Source: JBBDMW01 sp040878005 (lineage in GTDB: Bacteria; Chloroflexota; Dehalococcoidia; Lucifugimonadales; Lucifugimonadaceae). From it: DNA of 47,051 nt. Every line of letters starts with the position of its first letter. Within the stretch, counting starts at the first letter, position 1. The stretch lies in NCBI GenBank assembly GCA_040878005.1, contig JBBDMW010000072.1:1-47051 (forward strand). The letters run 5' to 3'. The position numbers were made by a program, and so were the translations under genes. Below, one piece after another: positions 33,251-41,739 of the stretch. A model generated the notes under the pieces. The model ran no database searches, was not told the DNA's origin, and saw nothing but the letters and a program-made list of their open reading frames with translations.

Positions 33251-36136
33251 CTACGACCGCTTGATAGCCTCGGCGAGGACTTCTGACAGGTGCCGTGCTG
33301 GCCACCCCGCTCCGTCTTCTATCTGTTGCCGGCATGAAACGCCTGTCACGGCCACCTGCGTGTCCGGTGAAGATTCCCGGATGAAGGGGAACAACCGCTC
33401 TTCACCGATTTTCATGGACACGTCGTAGTGTTCCTTTTCAAACCCGAAGGAGCCTGCCATGCCACAGCAGCCGGACGGAATCAGTGATGCCCGGTACGCT
33501 GGCGGCATTGAGAGGGCGTCGAGCGCCGGCTCCGTACCAACAAGAGCGCGCTCATGGCAATGGACCTGGAGGGCGACCTTGGCTGCGTGGTCTGACCACT
33601 CTATCTGCTGGCCTCCGTCATCCTTCGTCTCAACCAATAACTCTTCAATCATTACGCTGGCGTCAGCAACCGCCCGCGCCTTCGGGTCGTTTTCAAGCAG
33701 GTCCGGGTACTCGTCCTTGAGCGTTACTATGCAACTGGCCTCGCAGCCCACGATCTTCGCCCCGGCCTCCACATACGGGTGAAGCAGGTTCACGTTATAG
33801 CGGGCGTTCGCGGCTGCCTTGTCCAGCAGGCCCTTGGAAATCATGGGGCGGCCGCAACACTTGCGTGGCGTGATCACCACTTCATAGCCAAGGGCTTCCA
33901 GCAGCTCAGTTGCTCCGACGCCTGACTGCGGGTGGTTGTACTGCATGAAGGTGTCATGGAACAGCACTACCTTGCCGCGACTGCCGGTGGTATTGGGCTT
34001 GTGGCTCTTGAACCAGTTCTCAAATGTCCGGAAGACAATTTTTGGGAACTTCCTGCGCCTGTCGATTCCTACCAGGTGCTCGCCGACCCATCCGCCGACA
34101 GCCGACCGGTTCATGAAGTTTGCCAGCGGAGCCACTGGGTGGGCCAATGCGTTGAGGAAGTGAATGTTTGCCACCAGCCTTGAGCGCAGCGGCATCCTGT
34201 GGGTCTTGTAGTACTTGCCCAGGAACTCGTACTTGATTTTTGCCATGTCCACGTTGGATGGGCACTCAGACTTGCAGGACTTGCACTCAAGGCATAGGTC
34301 CAGCACGTCCAGCATTCGGCTGGACTGGATCTGATCGTTCGGCAGCACCCCGGAAAGCGCCGCTCGCAGCGCATTGGCACGACCGCGTGTGGAGTGTTCC
34401 TCTTCGCGCGTGGCCATGTAAGAGGGGCACATGGCGCCGGCGTTTACTTTCCGGCATGCGCCCACGCCGTTGCACTTTTCAATTGCCGCTGCAAAGCCGC
34501 CTTCCCTGGTCCAGTCCAGGCGTGTCTCCACCGGCTGGGTGCGGTACGCCTCACCGTAGCGAAGGTTCTCGGTCATGGGTGGCGTATCAAAGATCTTGCC
34601 GGGATTCATGATGCCGTCCGGGTCGAATGCCTTCTTGACGTCCCTGAACCCCTGCACCAGTTGTGGGCCAAACATTTTCTCTGCCCAAACGCCGCGGACT
34701 ATGCCATCGCCATGTTCTGCGCTCATTGCGCCGCCGAACTCAAGCACCAGGTCGGATATTTCGGAGGCGATGGCGTGCATTCGCTCAATGCCCTGGCGCT
34801 CCTTTATGTTCACCACTGGCCGGATGTGCAGGCAGCCCACACTGGCATGACCGTAGTAGCCAGCTTCGGTATTATGGCTGCGCACAATCTCATCGAAGCG
34901 CCTTACGTACTCGGGCAGCTTCTCCGGCGAAACCGCCGTATCTTCCACGAACGGCAGCGGCTTGGCATCGCCCGGTATATTCATCATCAGGCCGAGCCCA
35001 GCCTGCCGCATTGCCCAGACCTTCGCCTGGTCGGCTGGATTGAGCAGTTTGGTCACGGCGTAGCCCAGGTTGAGGCTCCGCATACGGGAGACCAACCGGT
35101 CAATCTTCGACTCAACCTCGGCCTCAGTTTCGCCGGTGAACTCCACGACAAGGATGTCTGACGGCTCGCCCTGGAGGAACCCCATGTTCCTGGCGAACCC
35201 CAACGACTGGCGAGCCTGGCCGATGATCATGCTGCCGATGTGTTCCACCGCGGCCGGGTTTTCCTCCAGGGTAGCGACAGTCGCTTCCATTGATTCGACA
35301 AGGCCGGTGAAGTGCAGGACGGCGAGCCCCTTGTATGGAGGGAGAGGCTCAAGGCTGAGCTTGGCAGAGGTGACGGCCAGGAGGGTGCCTTCTGAGCCAA
35401 CCGCAATCTTGGTGAGGTCCATGCAGGCCGGGTCCTGCACAAGGTCCAGGTTGTACCCCCCCACCCTGCGCAGAATTTTCGGGAACCTTTTGTCGACCTC
35501 TGCCTGCTGCTCTGCCGCAATCTCCCGCACGCGGCGGTAGATATGGCCTTCGAGGCCTTCAGCCGCCAAACGTGACTCCAGGTCTGCGCCGCTCATTGGC
35601 ATGAGGCGTGTCTGAACGCCATCCGAAAGCACCACATCCATCTCCCGGACCTGGTCAACGGTCTTGCCGTACACTATGGAGTGAGATCCGCAGGAGTTGT
35701 TGCCCATTGCGCCGCCCACATTGGCGCGGCTGGACGTGCTGGGGTCCGGCGTGAAGAACAGCCCGTGGGGCCGTAGTTGGCGATTTAGGTCGTCGATTGT
35801 TACGCCCGGCTGTGTCCTGACCCAGCGTTCCTCCCGGTTCACCTCCAGCATGTTGTACATGTACTTGGAGAAGTCCATGACAACTGCGTGGTTGGTCGTC
35901 TGGCCGGAGAGGCTGGTTCCGCCTCCCCGGGGAAGGACGGCGGCCCCGTACCGGCGGGCTATATCCATGACGGCCGAGACGTCATCAGCGTTGCGGGGTA
36001 TGACAACCCCTACTGGTTCCATCTGGTAGATGGATGCGTCTGTGGCGTAAAGGGCGCGTGAGTACGGATCAAAGCGGACCTCCCCGCCTACCGCCGCCCG
36101 CAACTCCCGTTCCAGGTGTGCTGTGTCATCTGACAT
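33251..36136 (-). CDS. GlcD/GlcF-type FAD and Fe-S oxidoreductase fusion
   Basis: A 961-residue fusion. The N-terminal half is a VAO-type FAD domain (LPRGGGTSLSGQTTN, then GGAMGNNSCGSHSIVYGKTVD) with the FAD-linked oxidase C-terminal domain (YYGHASVGCLHIRPVVNI, then EHGDGIVRG). The rest has two Cys-rich 4Fe-4S regions (GACRKVNAGAMCPSY and CLECKSCKSECPSNVD) and two CCG domains (CCGRPMISKGLLDKA and CCGMAGSFGFEKEH). It resembles fused D-lactate/glycolate/2-hydroxyglutarate dehydrogenases that pass electrons to the membrane pool. The ATG at 36136 fits the family N-terminus; a TTG at 36187 is also open. Confidence 0.88.
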   Translation of the reverse strand: MSDDTAHLERELRAAVGGEVRFDPYSRALYATDASIYQMEPVGVVIPRNADDVSAVMDIARRYGAAVLPRGGGTSLSGQTTNHAVVMDFSKYMYNMLEVNREERWVRTQPGVTIDDLNRQLRPHGLFFTPDPSTSSRANVGGAMGNNSCGSHSIVYGKTVDQVREMDVVLSDGVQTRLMPMSGADLESRLAAEGLEGHIYRRVREIAAEQQAEVDKRFPKILRRVGGYNLDLVQDPACMDLTKIAVGSEGTLLAVTSAKLSLEPLPPYKGLAVLHFTGLVESMEATVATLEENPAAVEHIGSMIIGQARQSLGFARNMGFLQGEPSDILVVEFTGETEAEVESKIDRLVSRMRSLNLGYAVTKLLNPADQAKVWAMRQAGLGLMMNIPGDAKPLPFVEDTAVSPEKLPEYVRRFDEIVRSHNTEAGYYGHASVGCLHIRPVVNIKERQGIERMHAIASEISDLVLEFGGAMSAEHGDGIVRGVWAEKMFGPQLVQGFRDVKKAFDPDGIMNPGKIFDTPPMTENLRYGEAYRTQPVETRLDWTREGGFAAAIEKCNGVGACRKVNAGAMCPSYMATREEEHSTRGRANALRAALSGVLPNDQIQSSRMLDVLDLCLECKSCKSECPSNVDMAKIKYEFLGKYYKTHRMPLRSRLVANIHFLNALAHPVAPLANFMNRSAVGGWVGEHLVGIDRRRKFPKIVFRTFENWFKSHKPNTTGSRGKVVLFHDTFMQYNHPQSGVGATELLEALGYEVVITPRKCCGRPMISKGLLDKAAANARYNVNLLHPYVEAGAKIVGCEASCIVTLKDEYPDLLENDPKARAVADASVMIEELLVETKDDGGQQIEWSDHAAKVALQVHCHERALVGTEPALDALSMPPAYRASLIPSGCCGMAGSFGFEKEHYDVSMKIGEERLFPFIRESSPDTQVAVTGVSCRQQIEDGAGWPARHLSEVLAEAIKRS

Positions 36137-36336
36137 GTGTTTCGGTGCCTGAACGGTGGTCAACCTGGCGTACTCCGCTGTTTTCAAGCCTTTGCCGGTG
36201 TTCGTCCGCGCAACAGTCGTGTCTCTTACCGGTTCATCTTAACGCTGACAATCCTCAGATGGCCGGTGAACTATCGACCACACCGGAGATGCCGGTGTGG
36301 TTGACAGTCGCATGCGAACCGTGCCACTCAAAAAGT

Positions 36337-36357
36337 GAGCCGCCAAATTGGCGGCTC
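36337..36357 (-). terminator. Rho-independent terminator of the GreA-like gene
   Basis: GAGCCGCCAA and TTGGCGGCTC form a 10-bp self-complementary stem. On the minus strand ACTTTTTGAG follows. Confidence 0.82.
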
Positions 36358-36409
36358 AATGACACGCTATAGATTAATAACCGTAACTCCTCGAACGCGG
36401 CGGAGTTGA

Positions 36410-37252
36410 TCAGTCAGTTTTGTCGATCTTGTACGTCTGCTCACCGCGCGGCGTCTTAACCTTTACCTCATCACCTGCCGTCCGGCCCAGTATTGCTGCG
36501 CCAACTGGTGAGATAACGGATATCTTACCCGCAAGCGGATTGGCCTCGTTCGGCTCCACCAACTGGTAGCCAACGGAGCGTGTGGAGTTCACTTCAGTGA
36601 GCGTGATCTTCGAGCCAATGTGCACCCGGTTGGTCTCCTGGCCCTCACCGTCCAGGATGATGGCGACCTTTAGGGTCGCTTCGATCTCGCGGATCTTGGC
36701 CACAACCATGCCCTGGTTCTCACGTGCCGCCTCAAGCGGGGCGTTCTCACGAACGTCCTTGTCTGCTGCGGCCCGCCTGATGTCATCCGCCAGCTTGACC
36801 CGCTCGTCCTGTAGTTGGACCAGCTTCTTGGTCATATCCGTGTAACCGGCGCGAGTCAGCCTTACCGTCTGCTGCCGGCCGGAGATGGCGCGTGCTTGCG
36901 CTGCTGAGGACCGGCTCTTCCGCAGGCGAAGATGCTGAGCCAGGTTGATGTCAACGTGACCCTTTTTCTTAAGATACGTGAGGAACAGCTTCACCAATCC
37001 AAGCCGCTCGGTGGCGTCCGCAGACGTTGACTTGGCGCTAAAGCTGTCGCTGTACTCGCCAACTTCCGCAGGCGAAATAGACGCTATCAGCCTGTCGCCG
37101 CCGACCCACCGCACAAACTTGGCAATCTCCGGCTGGGCCTTCTGCTTGGCGTCCTGTGGGAGTTGGCGGACGTAGACCTGGAAGGCCTCGCTGACTGTCA
37201 ACTGTTCCATGTCAGTCTGCTCGGTAGAGAGAATTTCGGTCTTCGTCGCCAC
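36410..37252 (-). CDS. GreA-like factor with extra N-terminal domain
   Basis: About 280 residues. The C-terminal 160 form a GreA/GreB unit: a coiled coil (LTRAGYTDMTKKLVQLQDERV) with the acidic tip DVRENAPLEAARENQG (Asp and Glu positions that act in RNA cleavage by stalled RNA polymerase), then the FKBP-like domain (VHIGSKITLTEVNS, SPVGAAILGRTAGDEVKV). The N-terminal 110 residues (LTVSEAFQVYVRQLP, then KFVRWVGGDRLIASISPAEVGEY, then LGLVKLFLTYLKKKGHVDINLA) resemble the SAM-like core-binding domain of tyrosine recombinases. Normal GreA has about 158 residues. Start GTG at 37252 (AGGAG ten bases before) or ATG at 37210. Confidence 0.82.
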   Translation of the reverse strand: MATKTEILSTEQTDMEQLTVSEAFQVYVRQLPQDAKQKAQPEIAKFVRWVGGDRLIASISPAEVGEYSDSFSAKSTSADATERLGLVKLFLTYLKKKGHVDINLAQHLRLRKSRSSAAQARAISGRQQTVRLTRAGYTDMTKKLVQLQDERVKLADDIRRAAADKDVRENAPLEAARENQGMVVAKIREIEATLKVAIILDGEGQETNRVHIGSKITLTEVNSTRSVGYQLVEPNEANPLAGKISVISPVGAAILGRTAGDEVKVKTPRGEQTYKIDKTD

Positions 37253-37324
37253 TAATCTGACGCTCCTGCTAAGGGTGAAATATGGGTAGAGAAGCTTCTG
37301 TGACACGACAGAAATACTTCTTTA

Positions 37325-37354
37325 ATTCTAGTTCGGGGTTCGGATGACCGTCAA
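37325..37354 (-). promoter_or_regulatory. Promoter of the GreA-like gene
   Basis: On the minus strand TTGACG (37354-37349), an 18-bp spacer and TAGAAT (37330-37325). The predicted start is near 37318. Confidence 0.6.
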
Positions 37355-37550
37355 ATTGGAGAGGTCGCCTGCCGGGATTGGTCCGGAGCCGATGTCCAGG
37401 CATGCTGCATTGTGATTTTTCGCACATGCATGCCGGGTCAATGCGGAGCCACTTGTTGAGCCAACAGTGGTGCTCGCCCAACGGCCAGGCAGATAGGTGA
37501 TGGTATTCTGTTACATGGACCTTCGGTGCCCGTCCGCCTGTGTCACCAGT

Positions 37551-37580
37551 TTGACACTTCAGTTCAACCAAACTTACAAT
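37551..37580 (+). promoter_or_regulatory. Promoter of rpmH-rnpA-yidD
   Basis: TTGACA (37551-37556), an 18-bp spacer and TACAAT (37575-37580), about 27 nt before the rpmH ATG. It is divergent from the GreA-like gene promoter. The gap 37253-37607 holds these two promoters; I found no clear cluster of DnaA boxes in it. Confidence 0.68.
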
Positions 37581-37607
37581 TTTGTGCTTAGTTAAAGAAT
37601 CAAAAAG

Positions 37608-37751
37608 ATGCCATCACGAACTTACCAACCGAAGAAACGACGACGCGCCAGGGTGCACGGCTTCCGAACACGCATGCGGACGAAGGCTGGCCGACAGGTC
37701 ATCGCGAGGCGGCGTGCACGCGGCCGCCTCAGGCTCACTGTCAACGCTTAG
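37608..37751 (+). CDS. rpmH: 50S ribosomal protein bL34
   Basis: A 47-residue, very basic protein starting MPSRTYQPKKRRRARVHGF and ending GRLRLTVNA. The phrases QPKKRRR--VHGFR-RM-TKAGR-V-ARRRA-GR-RL are the bL34 signature. It heads the rpmH-rnpA-yidD-yidC-jag order conserved in many bacteria and is followed by rnpA 17 bp downstream. The ribosome-binding site is weak (AAAGAA), and the leader is short. Confidence 0.97.
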   Translation: MPSRTYQPKKRRRARVHGFRTRMRTKAGRQVIARRRARGRLRLTVNA

Positions 37752-37768
37752 GTACGATCGGCCGCCCG

Positions 37769-38146
37769 GTGGGATTGGCGCGTAACCGGCGCATGCGCCG
37801 GTCAGCGGACTTCCGTCGGACGATCAAGCACGGGCGAAAGAAGGCTGACAGGCTACTGGTTATGGCAGCTGCTCAAAGCCCCGCCGACGGTCCTCAGTTC
37901 GGTTTGTCGGTCAGCAGGCGTATCGGTGGGGCCGTCAAGCGAAATGCCGTGAAAAGGAAGCTCCGGGAGATTCTCCGTCAGATGGATATCGCAGGAAACT
38001 GGAGTGTGGTCGTAACGGCCAGGCCGGCGGCTGGCGATGTATCATACGGGCATCTGAAGGATTCACTACACACGCTCAGTTCAAAGCTGGGTATCATTGA
38101 TCATGCTGCCCGGCCCGAAACAGGTTCCGGCAGGCGAAACGAATGA
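37769..38146 (+). CDS. rnpA: Ribonuclease P protein component
   Basis: A 125-residue basic protein that assists the catalytic RNA in maturing tRNA 5' ends. MRRSADFRRTIKHGRK at the N-terminus and FGLSVSRRIGGAVKRNAVKRKLREILR (the RNR motif) are diagnostic. The GTG start lies 17 bp after rpmH. The C-terminal stop overlaps the yidD start (ATGA). Confidence 0.95.
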   Translation: MGLARNRRMRRSADFRRTIKHGRKKADRLLVMAAAQSPADGPQFGLSVSRRIGGAVKRNAVKRKLREILRQMDIAGNWSVVVTARPAAGDVSYGHLKDSLHTLSSKLGIIDHAARPETGSGRRNE

Positions 38147-38361
38147 AGCGATTCGCGCTCGGCTTCCTCAAGGTCTATAAGGTCGCAGTGTCGCCGTACA
38201 TGCCCGGTGTGTGTCGCTTCTACCCGTCATGCTCTGACTACGCCGCCGAGGCTATTCATAAGCATGGCACTGTCAAAGGCATGGGCATGGCCGCACGGCG
38301 GCTGAGCCGTTGCCACCCCGGGAGGTCCGGGGGATACGATCCGGTACCTGAGCCAGACTGA
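38143..38361 (+). CDS. yidD: Membrane protein insertion efficiency factor YidD
   Basis: A 72-residue protein. LKVYKVAVSPYMPGVCRFYPSCSDYAAEAIHKHG and RRLSRCHPGRSGGYDPVP contain the conserved Cys and the C-RFYPSCS-Y pattern of YidD, which works with YidC at the membrane. It overlaps rnpA by 4 bases. Confidence 0.96.
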   Translation: MKRFALGFLKVYKVAVSPYMPGVCRFYPSCSDYAAEAIHKHGTVKGMGMAARRLSRCHPGRSGGYDPVPEPD

Positions 38362-38415
38362 CATAGCTAGTTTGCCACTGTTCCCAAACCACCAGTTAAA
38401 TGCTGGCGCAGGGCT

Positions 38416-39774
38416 GTGGCTGATCCCGGCGGAGGCCCCACTACGCCATCGACAACATTGACCCATGCCCAGCAGGATGTGCATGGACCTGACCGCGGCG
38501 GTGCGCCACGAAGGCGCGGACGCCGCAAAACCTATCGTCTAATCGGTTTCACGCTTGCGTTGTTGCTGGTGTTCGCCACGGCGGTCGCATGTGAGGAGTT
38601 TGGCCCGCAGGGTGGCTGGTCCGCGCCTGTCGCCGATGGCGATTACCTCTACGTCGGCAATACCGAGGGCAGGATCGTGCGCATCAACGCCAACGCGGGC
38701 GTGATGGATGCTGGTTGGCAGTACCCGGGCCAGGGCGCAGATGGACTGGGCGCCATTTACGGCAGTCCCGTGGTCGACGGCAACGTTGTGTACGCGTCGG
38801 GCTACACGTGCCGAGGCAATGTCTGTGACGGCGAGGTATTTGCAGTCGACGTCAACAGCGGCCAGCCGGTGTGGGGCGAGGGCGGTTTCCAGATCGACAC
38901 CAAGCTGGTCGGCAGTGTCGGTGTCGGTCAGAGCACAGTGGTGTTTGGCACGTCAGCCGTCAACCGTGAAGATGAGCCGCCGGGCTATCTATATGCGCTG
39001 AACCCCGAGGCAGACGCTGGCCTGCCGATTGAGGAACGCGTTGGCGCACGTTTGAAGTGGCGGTTGCCGGTGGACGGCGCAATTTGGAGCACCCCCGCTG
39101 TAGTTGATGACATCGCATATTTCGGGACTATGGGCGGTACGTTCTACGCCGTTGACCTGCGAGACGATCCAGCCTATGAGGCCGATGTTACAGAGCGTGT
39201 GCTGTGGCAATTTGAGGCGGATGGTGCAATCACGGCCTCGCCACTGGCCGCCAACGGAAAGATTTACTTCGGCGATTTCCAGAACATGTTCTATGCCCTG
39301 GACCCCGACGCCCGCATTGCGGACGCAACCGGTTCCACGTTGAACCCCGCGAGCGAGTGGTCTTTTGAATCCCGGGCATGGTTCTGGGCGCAGCCGCTCC
39401 TGGACAATGGCGTCATTTACGCCTCCACGCTACACGGGCGCGTCTACGCTTTGAACGCCGATACCGGCGCCGAGGTGTGGGCGGAACCGGCCAGCATAGG
39501 CCACCAGATAGTCGCCCCGCCCGCGATCATTGAAAGTCGCCGCGGGCAGGCCCTCGCAGTCCCATCAGGGGACCAGGACGTATTTGTCGTAGGGACCGCC
39601 TCCGGACAAGATTTCGGACGGTTTGTCACCGGCCAGTCCGTGAAGTCATCACCAACGGTCGTCGGTTCGTTCCTGTATGTATCTGCCGTTAATGGGGATC
39701 TCATGTGGTTCGCCACTGATGACCTGACTCGCCGCGGGTGTATTGAGACGAGGGGAGGGAACCGGTGCGGCTGA
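38416..39774 (+). CDS. PQQ-like beta-propeller lipoprotein
   Basis: A 452-residue protein. A basic N-terminal stretch precedes a hydrophobic segment with a lipobox (LLLVFATAVAC), so it is probably a lipoprotein. The rest is a run of propeller blades with the PQQ/BamB-type W-L-Y-ALD pattern (YLYVGNTEGRIVRINANAG, VYASGYTC...VFAVDVNSGQPVW, AYFGTMGGTFYAVDL, IYFGDFQNMFYALDP, IYASTLHGRVYALNADTGAEVW). Blades carry a few cysteine pairs. It sits between yidD and yidC, breaking their usual adjacency, which hints at a role in envelope assembly. The GTG start is tentative. Confidence 0.75.
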   Translation: MADPGGGPTTPSTTLTHAQQDVHGPDRGGAPRRRGRRKTYRLIGFTLALLLVFATAVACEEFGPQGGWSAPVADGDYLYVGNTEGRIVRINANAGVMDAGWQYPGQGADGLGAIYGSPVVDGNVVYASGYTCRGNVCDGEVFAVDVNSGQPVWGEGGFQIDTKLVGSVGVGQSTVVFGTSAVNREDEPPGYLYALNPEADAGLPIEERVGARLKWRLPVDGAIWSTPAVVDDIAYFGTMGGTFYAVDLRDDPAYEADVTERVLWQFEADGAITASPLAANGKIYFGDFQNMFYALDPDARIADATGSTLNPASEWSFESRAWFWAQPLLDNGVIYASTLHGRVYALNADTGAEVWAEPASIGHQIVAPPAIIESRRGQALAVPSGDQDVFVVGTASGQDFGRFVTGQSVKSSPTVVGSFLYVSAVNGDLMWFATDDLTRRGCIETRGGNRCG

Positions 39775-39823
39775 TACCTGCCATCTTCTCCCCGCGCTCA
39801 CATCTCGCCATGGGAGGCCGCCT

Positions 39824-40771
39824 GTGGAAATCCTAGGCCTTCTCTGGAACGAGATCATCATGCGGCCGATGATCAACAGCCTGGCGCTGTTGTATTACCT
39901 GCTGTTCAACAACTTTGGTCTCAGCATCATCGTTTTCACGGTGCTCATCCGCCTGGCCATGATCCCCCTGACCATTCGCCAGACGCGGTCCATGCAGAAG
40001 ATGCAGGGCCTGCAACCCAAACTGAAGGCGCTGCAGGAGAAGTTCAAGAATAAGTCAGGTGATGATCGAAAGCAGCTCTCCCAGGAGACCATGAAGATCT
40101 ACCGGGAGGCTGGTGTCAGCCCCGTAGGCTGTCTTGGACCGATGATCATCCAGATGCCAATCTGGATTGGCCTGTACCGTGCCATCATCCGGACCATGCC
40201 TTCTACTCCGGAGGGAATGGCGAACCTCTCCGAGTCGTTCTACTCGTGGAACCCGGCAATAGCGCAAATCCCGTTGAACAGCATGTTCGTGGGCATCGAC
40301 CTTGTGGACAACGTCCAGAATTCGCCAGTTCCGTGGAACTTTGCCCTCCCTGTGCTTGTCGGCGCATCCATGTGGATAATGCAGAAGATGACCATGACTG
40401 CGCCGGTTGACCCGCGGCAGGCGCAGACAAACCAGATCATGTTGTGGATGTTGCCAATAATGTTTGGCTTCTTCACGCTGCAGTTCCCGGCCGGTCTGGC
40501 GGTCTACATATTGTTCTCGAATATCATCGGCGTCGTAATCCAGTACTTCGTCGGTGGCAGGCAGCCCATTTCGATATTTGGATTCGGACGGCAGACTCCT
40601 GTTCCGGCGCCCGCTGCGAGCGCGGTGGCGCCCGGGACGATTGAACCGTCCGGGGAGAAAAACCCAGATGAGCAGTCGGAGGTTCTCCGGCAAGACGGTC
40701 GACGAAGCGACCGGACTCGCCCTCAGCACTCTAGGCGTCGAACTCGAAGACGTAGACATAGCCGTCGTTAG
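39824..40771 (+). CDS. yidC: Membrane protein insertase YidC
   Basis: A 315-residue insertase without the large periplasmic domain, as in Gram-positive types. Membrane segments include the first (ALLYYLLFNNFGLSIIVFTVLIRLAMIPLTIRQ, with the catalytic-groove Arg), the coiled C1 loop (MQKMQGLQPKLKALQEKF), then GCLGPMIIQMPIWIGLYRAI, and two C-terminal segments. GGGAGG lies six bases before the GTG at 39824. The last 35 residues are extremely Arg-rich (RRRTRRRRHSRR) and are encoded in a different frame across the start of jag. Confidence 0.93.
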   Translation: MEILGLLWNEIIMRPMINSLALLYYLLFNNFGLSIIVFTVLIRLAMIPLTIRQTRSMQKMQGLQPKLKALQEKFKNKSGDDRKQLSQETMKIYREAGVSPVGCLGPMIIQMPIWIGLYRAIIRTMPSTPEGMANLSESFYSWNPAIAQIPLNSMFVGIDLVDNVQNSPVPWNFALPVLVGASMWIMQKMTMTAPVDPRQAQTNQIMLWMLPIMFGFFTLQFPAGLAVYILFSNIIGVVIQYFVGGRQPISIFGFGRQTPVPAPAASAVAPGTIEPSGEKNPDEQSEVLRQDGRRSDRTRPQHSRRRTRRRRHSRR

Positions 40772-41690
40772 TCCGGGCAGGTCCGGGATTCTCGGCTTTG
40801 GCGGTGAGCCTGCGGTAATCGAGGTGCGGCTTCTGAATCCGCAGGCACCCCACGTTCCTGGGGAAGAAGACGAGCCGGAGGATGATGACCGCCAGCCAAC
40901 GGCCGACGAGGTTGAAGAGGCGTCCGGCCGGTCACGCCGAAGCCGTCCACGCGGCAGGCCCCGCGATGGCCGCCGTAGCAGGCGTGAACCTGAGGATTCT
41001 GACTCTGGTTCGCGATCGGGTCCCGCGCCTGCGCCTCCCCGCCGACGCCCAGTAGAACGTCCTGTAGAGCCATCGCTGGCCGACGAACCTGAGATCGTGG
41101 ATGATCACGAGGCCGCGAATGATGACGCCCAGCCGGACTATGCAGTCTCCAACGGTTACCGGGACGACGATGACCGCGCAGCCGGTGAATATGCCGGGGA
41201 GCGTGAGGATTCTGGGCCGCCCAGGGAGCGGGACCCAGAGGCCGAGCAGATGGTTGCAGAGCTTCTCGACTACTTCCTGGCATCCATGGGCGTTGTGGCG
41301 GAGACATATGTCAGGGAAGAGCTGGATAACGGCTCCATGGTGTTCGAGATCGAAGGCGAAGATGCGGGGCTGCTGATCGGCAGGCGTGGCGAGACTCTCC
41401 AGGCTCTCCAGTTCCTGGTCCGCATGATCGTGAACCGCCAGCTTGGCCGCAAGGCGTATGTCGTTGTCGATGTGGAAGACTACCGCGAACGCCGGGCAGA
41501 GATGCTTCGCCGGCTGGCGCGCCGCACGGCGGGCAGGGTGGCCACGTCTGGACGCCCAACCAGCCTGGAGCCGATGTCCCCCGGAGAGAGGCGTGTCGTG
41601 CATATGGCGCTGGCAGGCCACCCACGCGTGCGGACGGAGAGCGAAGGCGAAGGCAACCACCGCCGCGTGGTCGTGCTGCCGAAGCGCTAA
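40668..41690 (+). CDS. jag: Jag/SpoIIIJ-associated RNA-binding protein
   Basis: A 340-residue protein (KhpB/EloR type). The Jag_N domain is at the start (RFSGKTVDEATGLALSTLGVELEDV, then SPGRSGILGFGG), followed by a long charged, low-complexity linker (about 65-190; Arg/Asp/Glu/Pro). A KH domain (GLLIGRRGETLQALQFLVRMIVNR) and an R3H domain (YRERRAEMLRRLARRTAGRV through ERRVVHMALAGHPRVRTESEG) close it. GGGGAG lies upstream of the ATG. Its first 104 bases overlap yidC out of frame. Confidence 0.92.
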   Translation: MSSRRFSGKTVDEATGLALSTLGVELEDVDIAVVSPGRSGILGFGGEPAVIEVRLLNPQAPHVPGEEDEPEDDDRQPTADEVEEASGRSRRSRPRGRPRDGRRSRREPEDSDSGSRSGPAPAPPRRRPVERPVEPSLADEPEIVDDHEAANDDAQPDYAVSNGYRDDDDRAAGEYAGEREDSGPPRERDPEAEQMVAELLDYFLASMGVVAETYVREELDNGSMVFEIEGEDAGLLIGRRGETLQALQFLVRMIVNRQLGRKAYVVVDVEDYRERRAEMLRRLARRTAGRVATSGRPTSLEPMSPGERRVVHMALAGHPRVRTESEGEGNHRRVVVLPKR

Positions 41691-41739
41691 GTTCGTCCCG
41701 GACTCGCCAGCGTTGGGCAGATCGCCGGGGAGGGCCGTA

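Noticed and set aside
34394..35161. Plus-strand open frame within the GlcD/GlcF fusion
   Set aside because: It is antisense to a conserved FAD/Fe-S coding region; no start site or domain.
37253..37607. Replication origin next to rpmH
   Set aside because: The gene order is origin-like, but I see no cluster of DnaA boxes and dnaA is not adjacent; only two divergent promoters are visible.
37582..37785. 67-codon open frame overlapping rpmH
   Set aside because: It is out of frame with the clear bL34 sequence starting at 37608.
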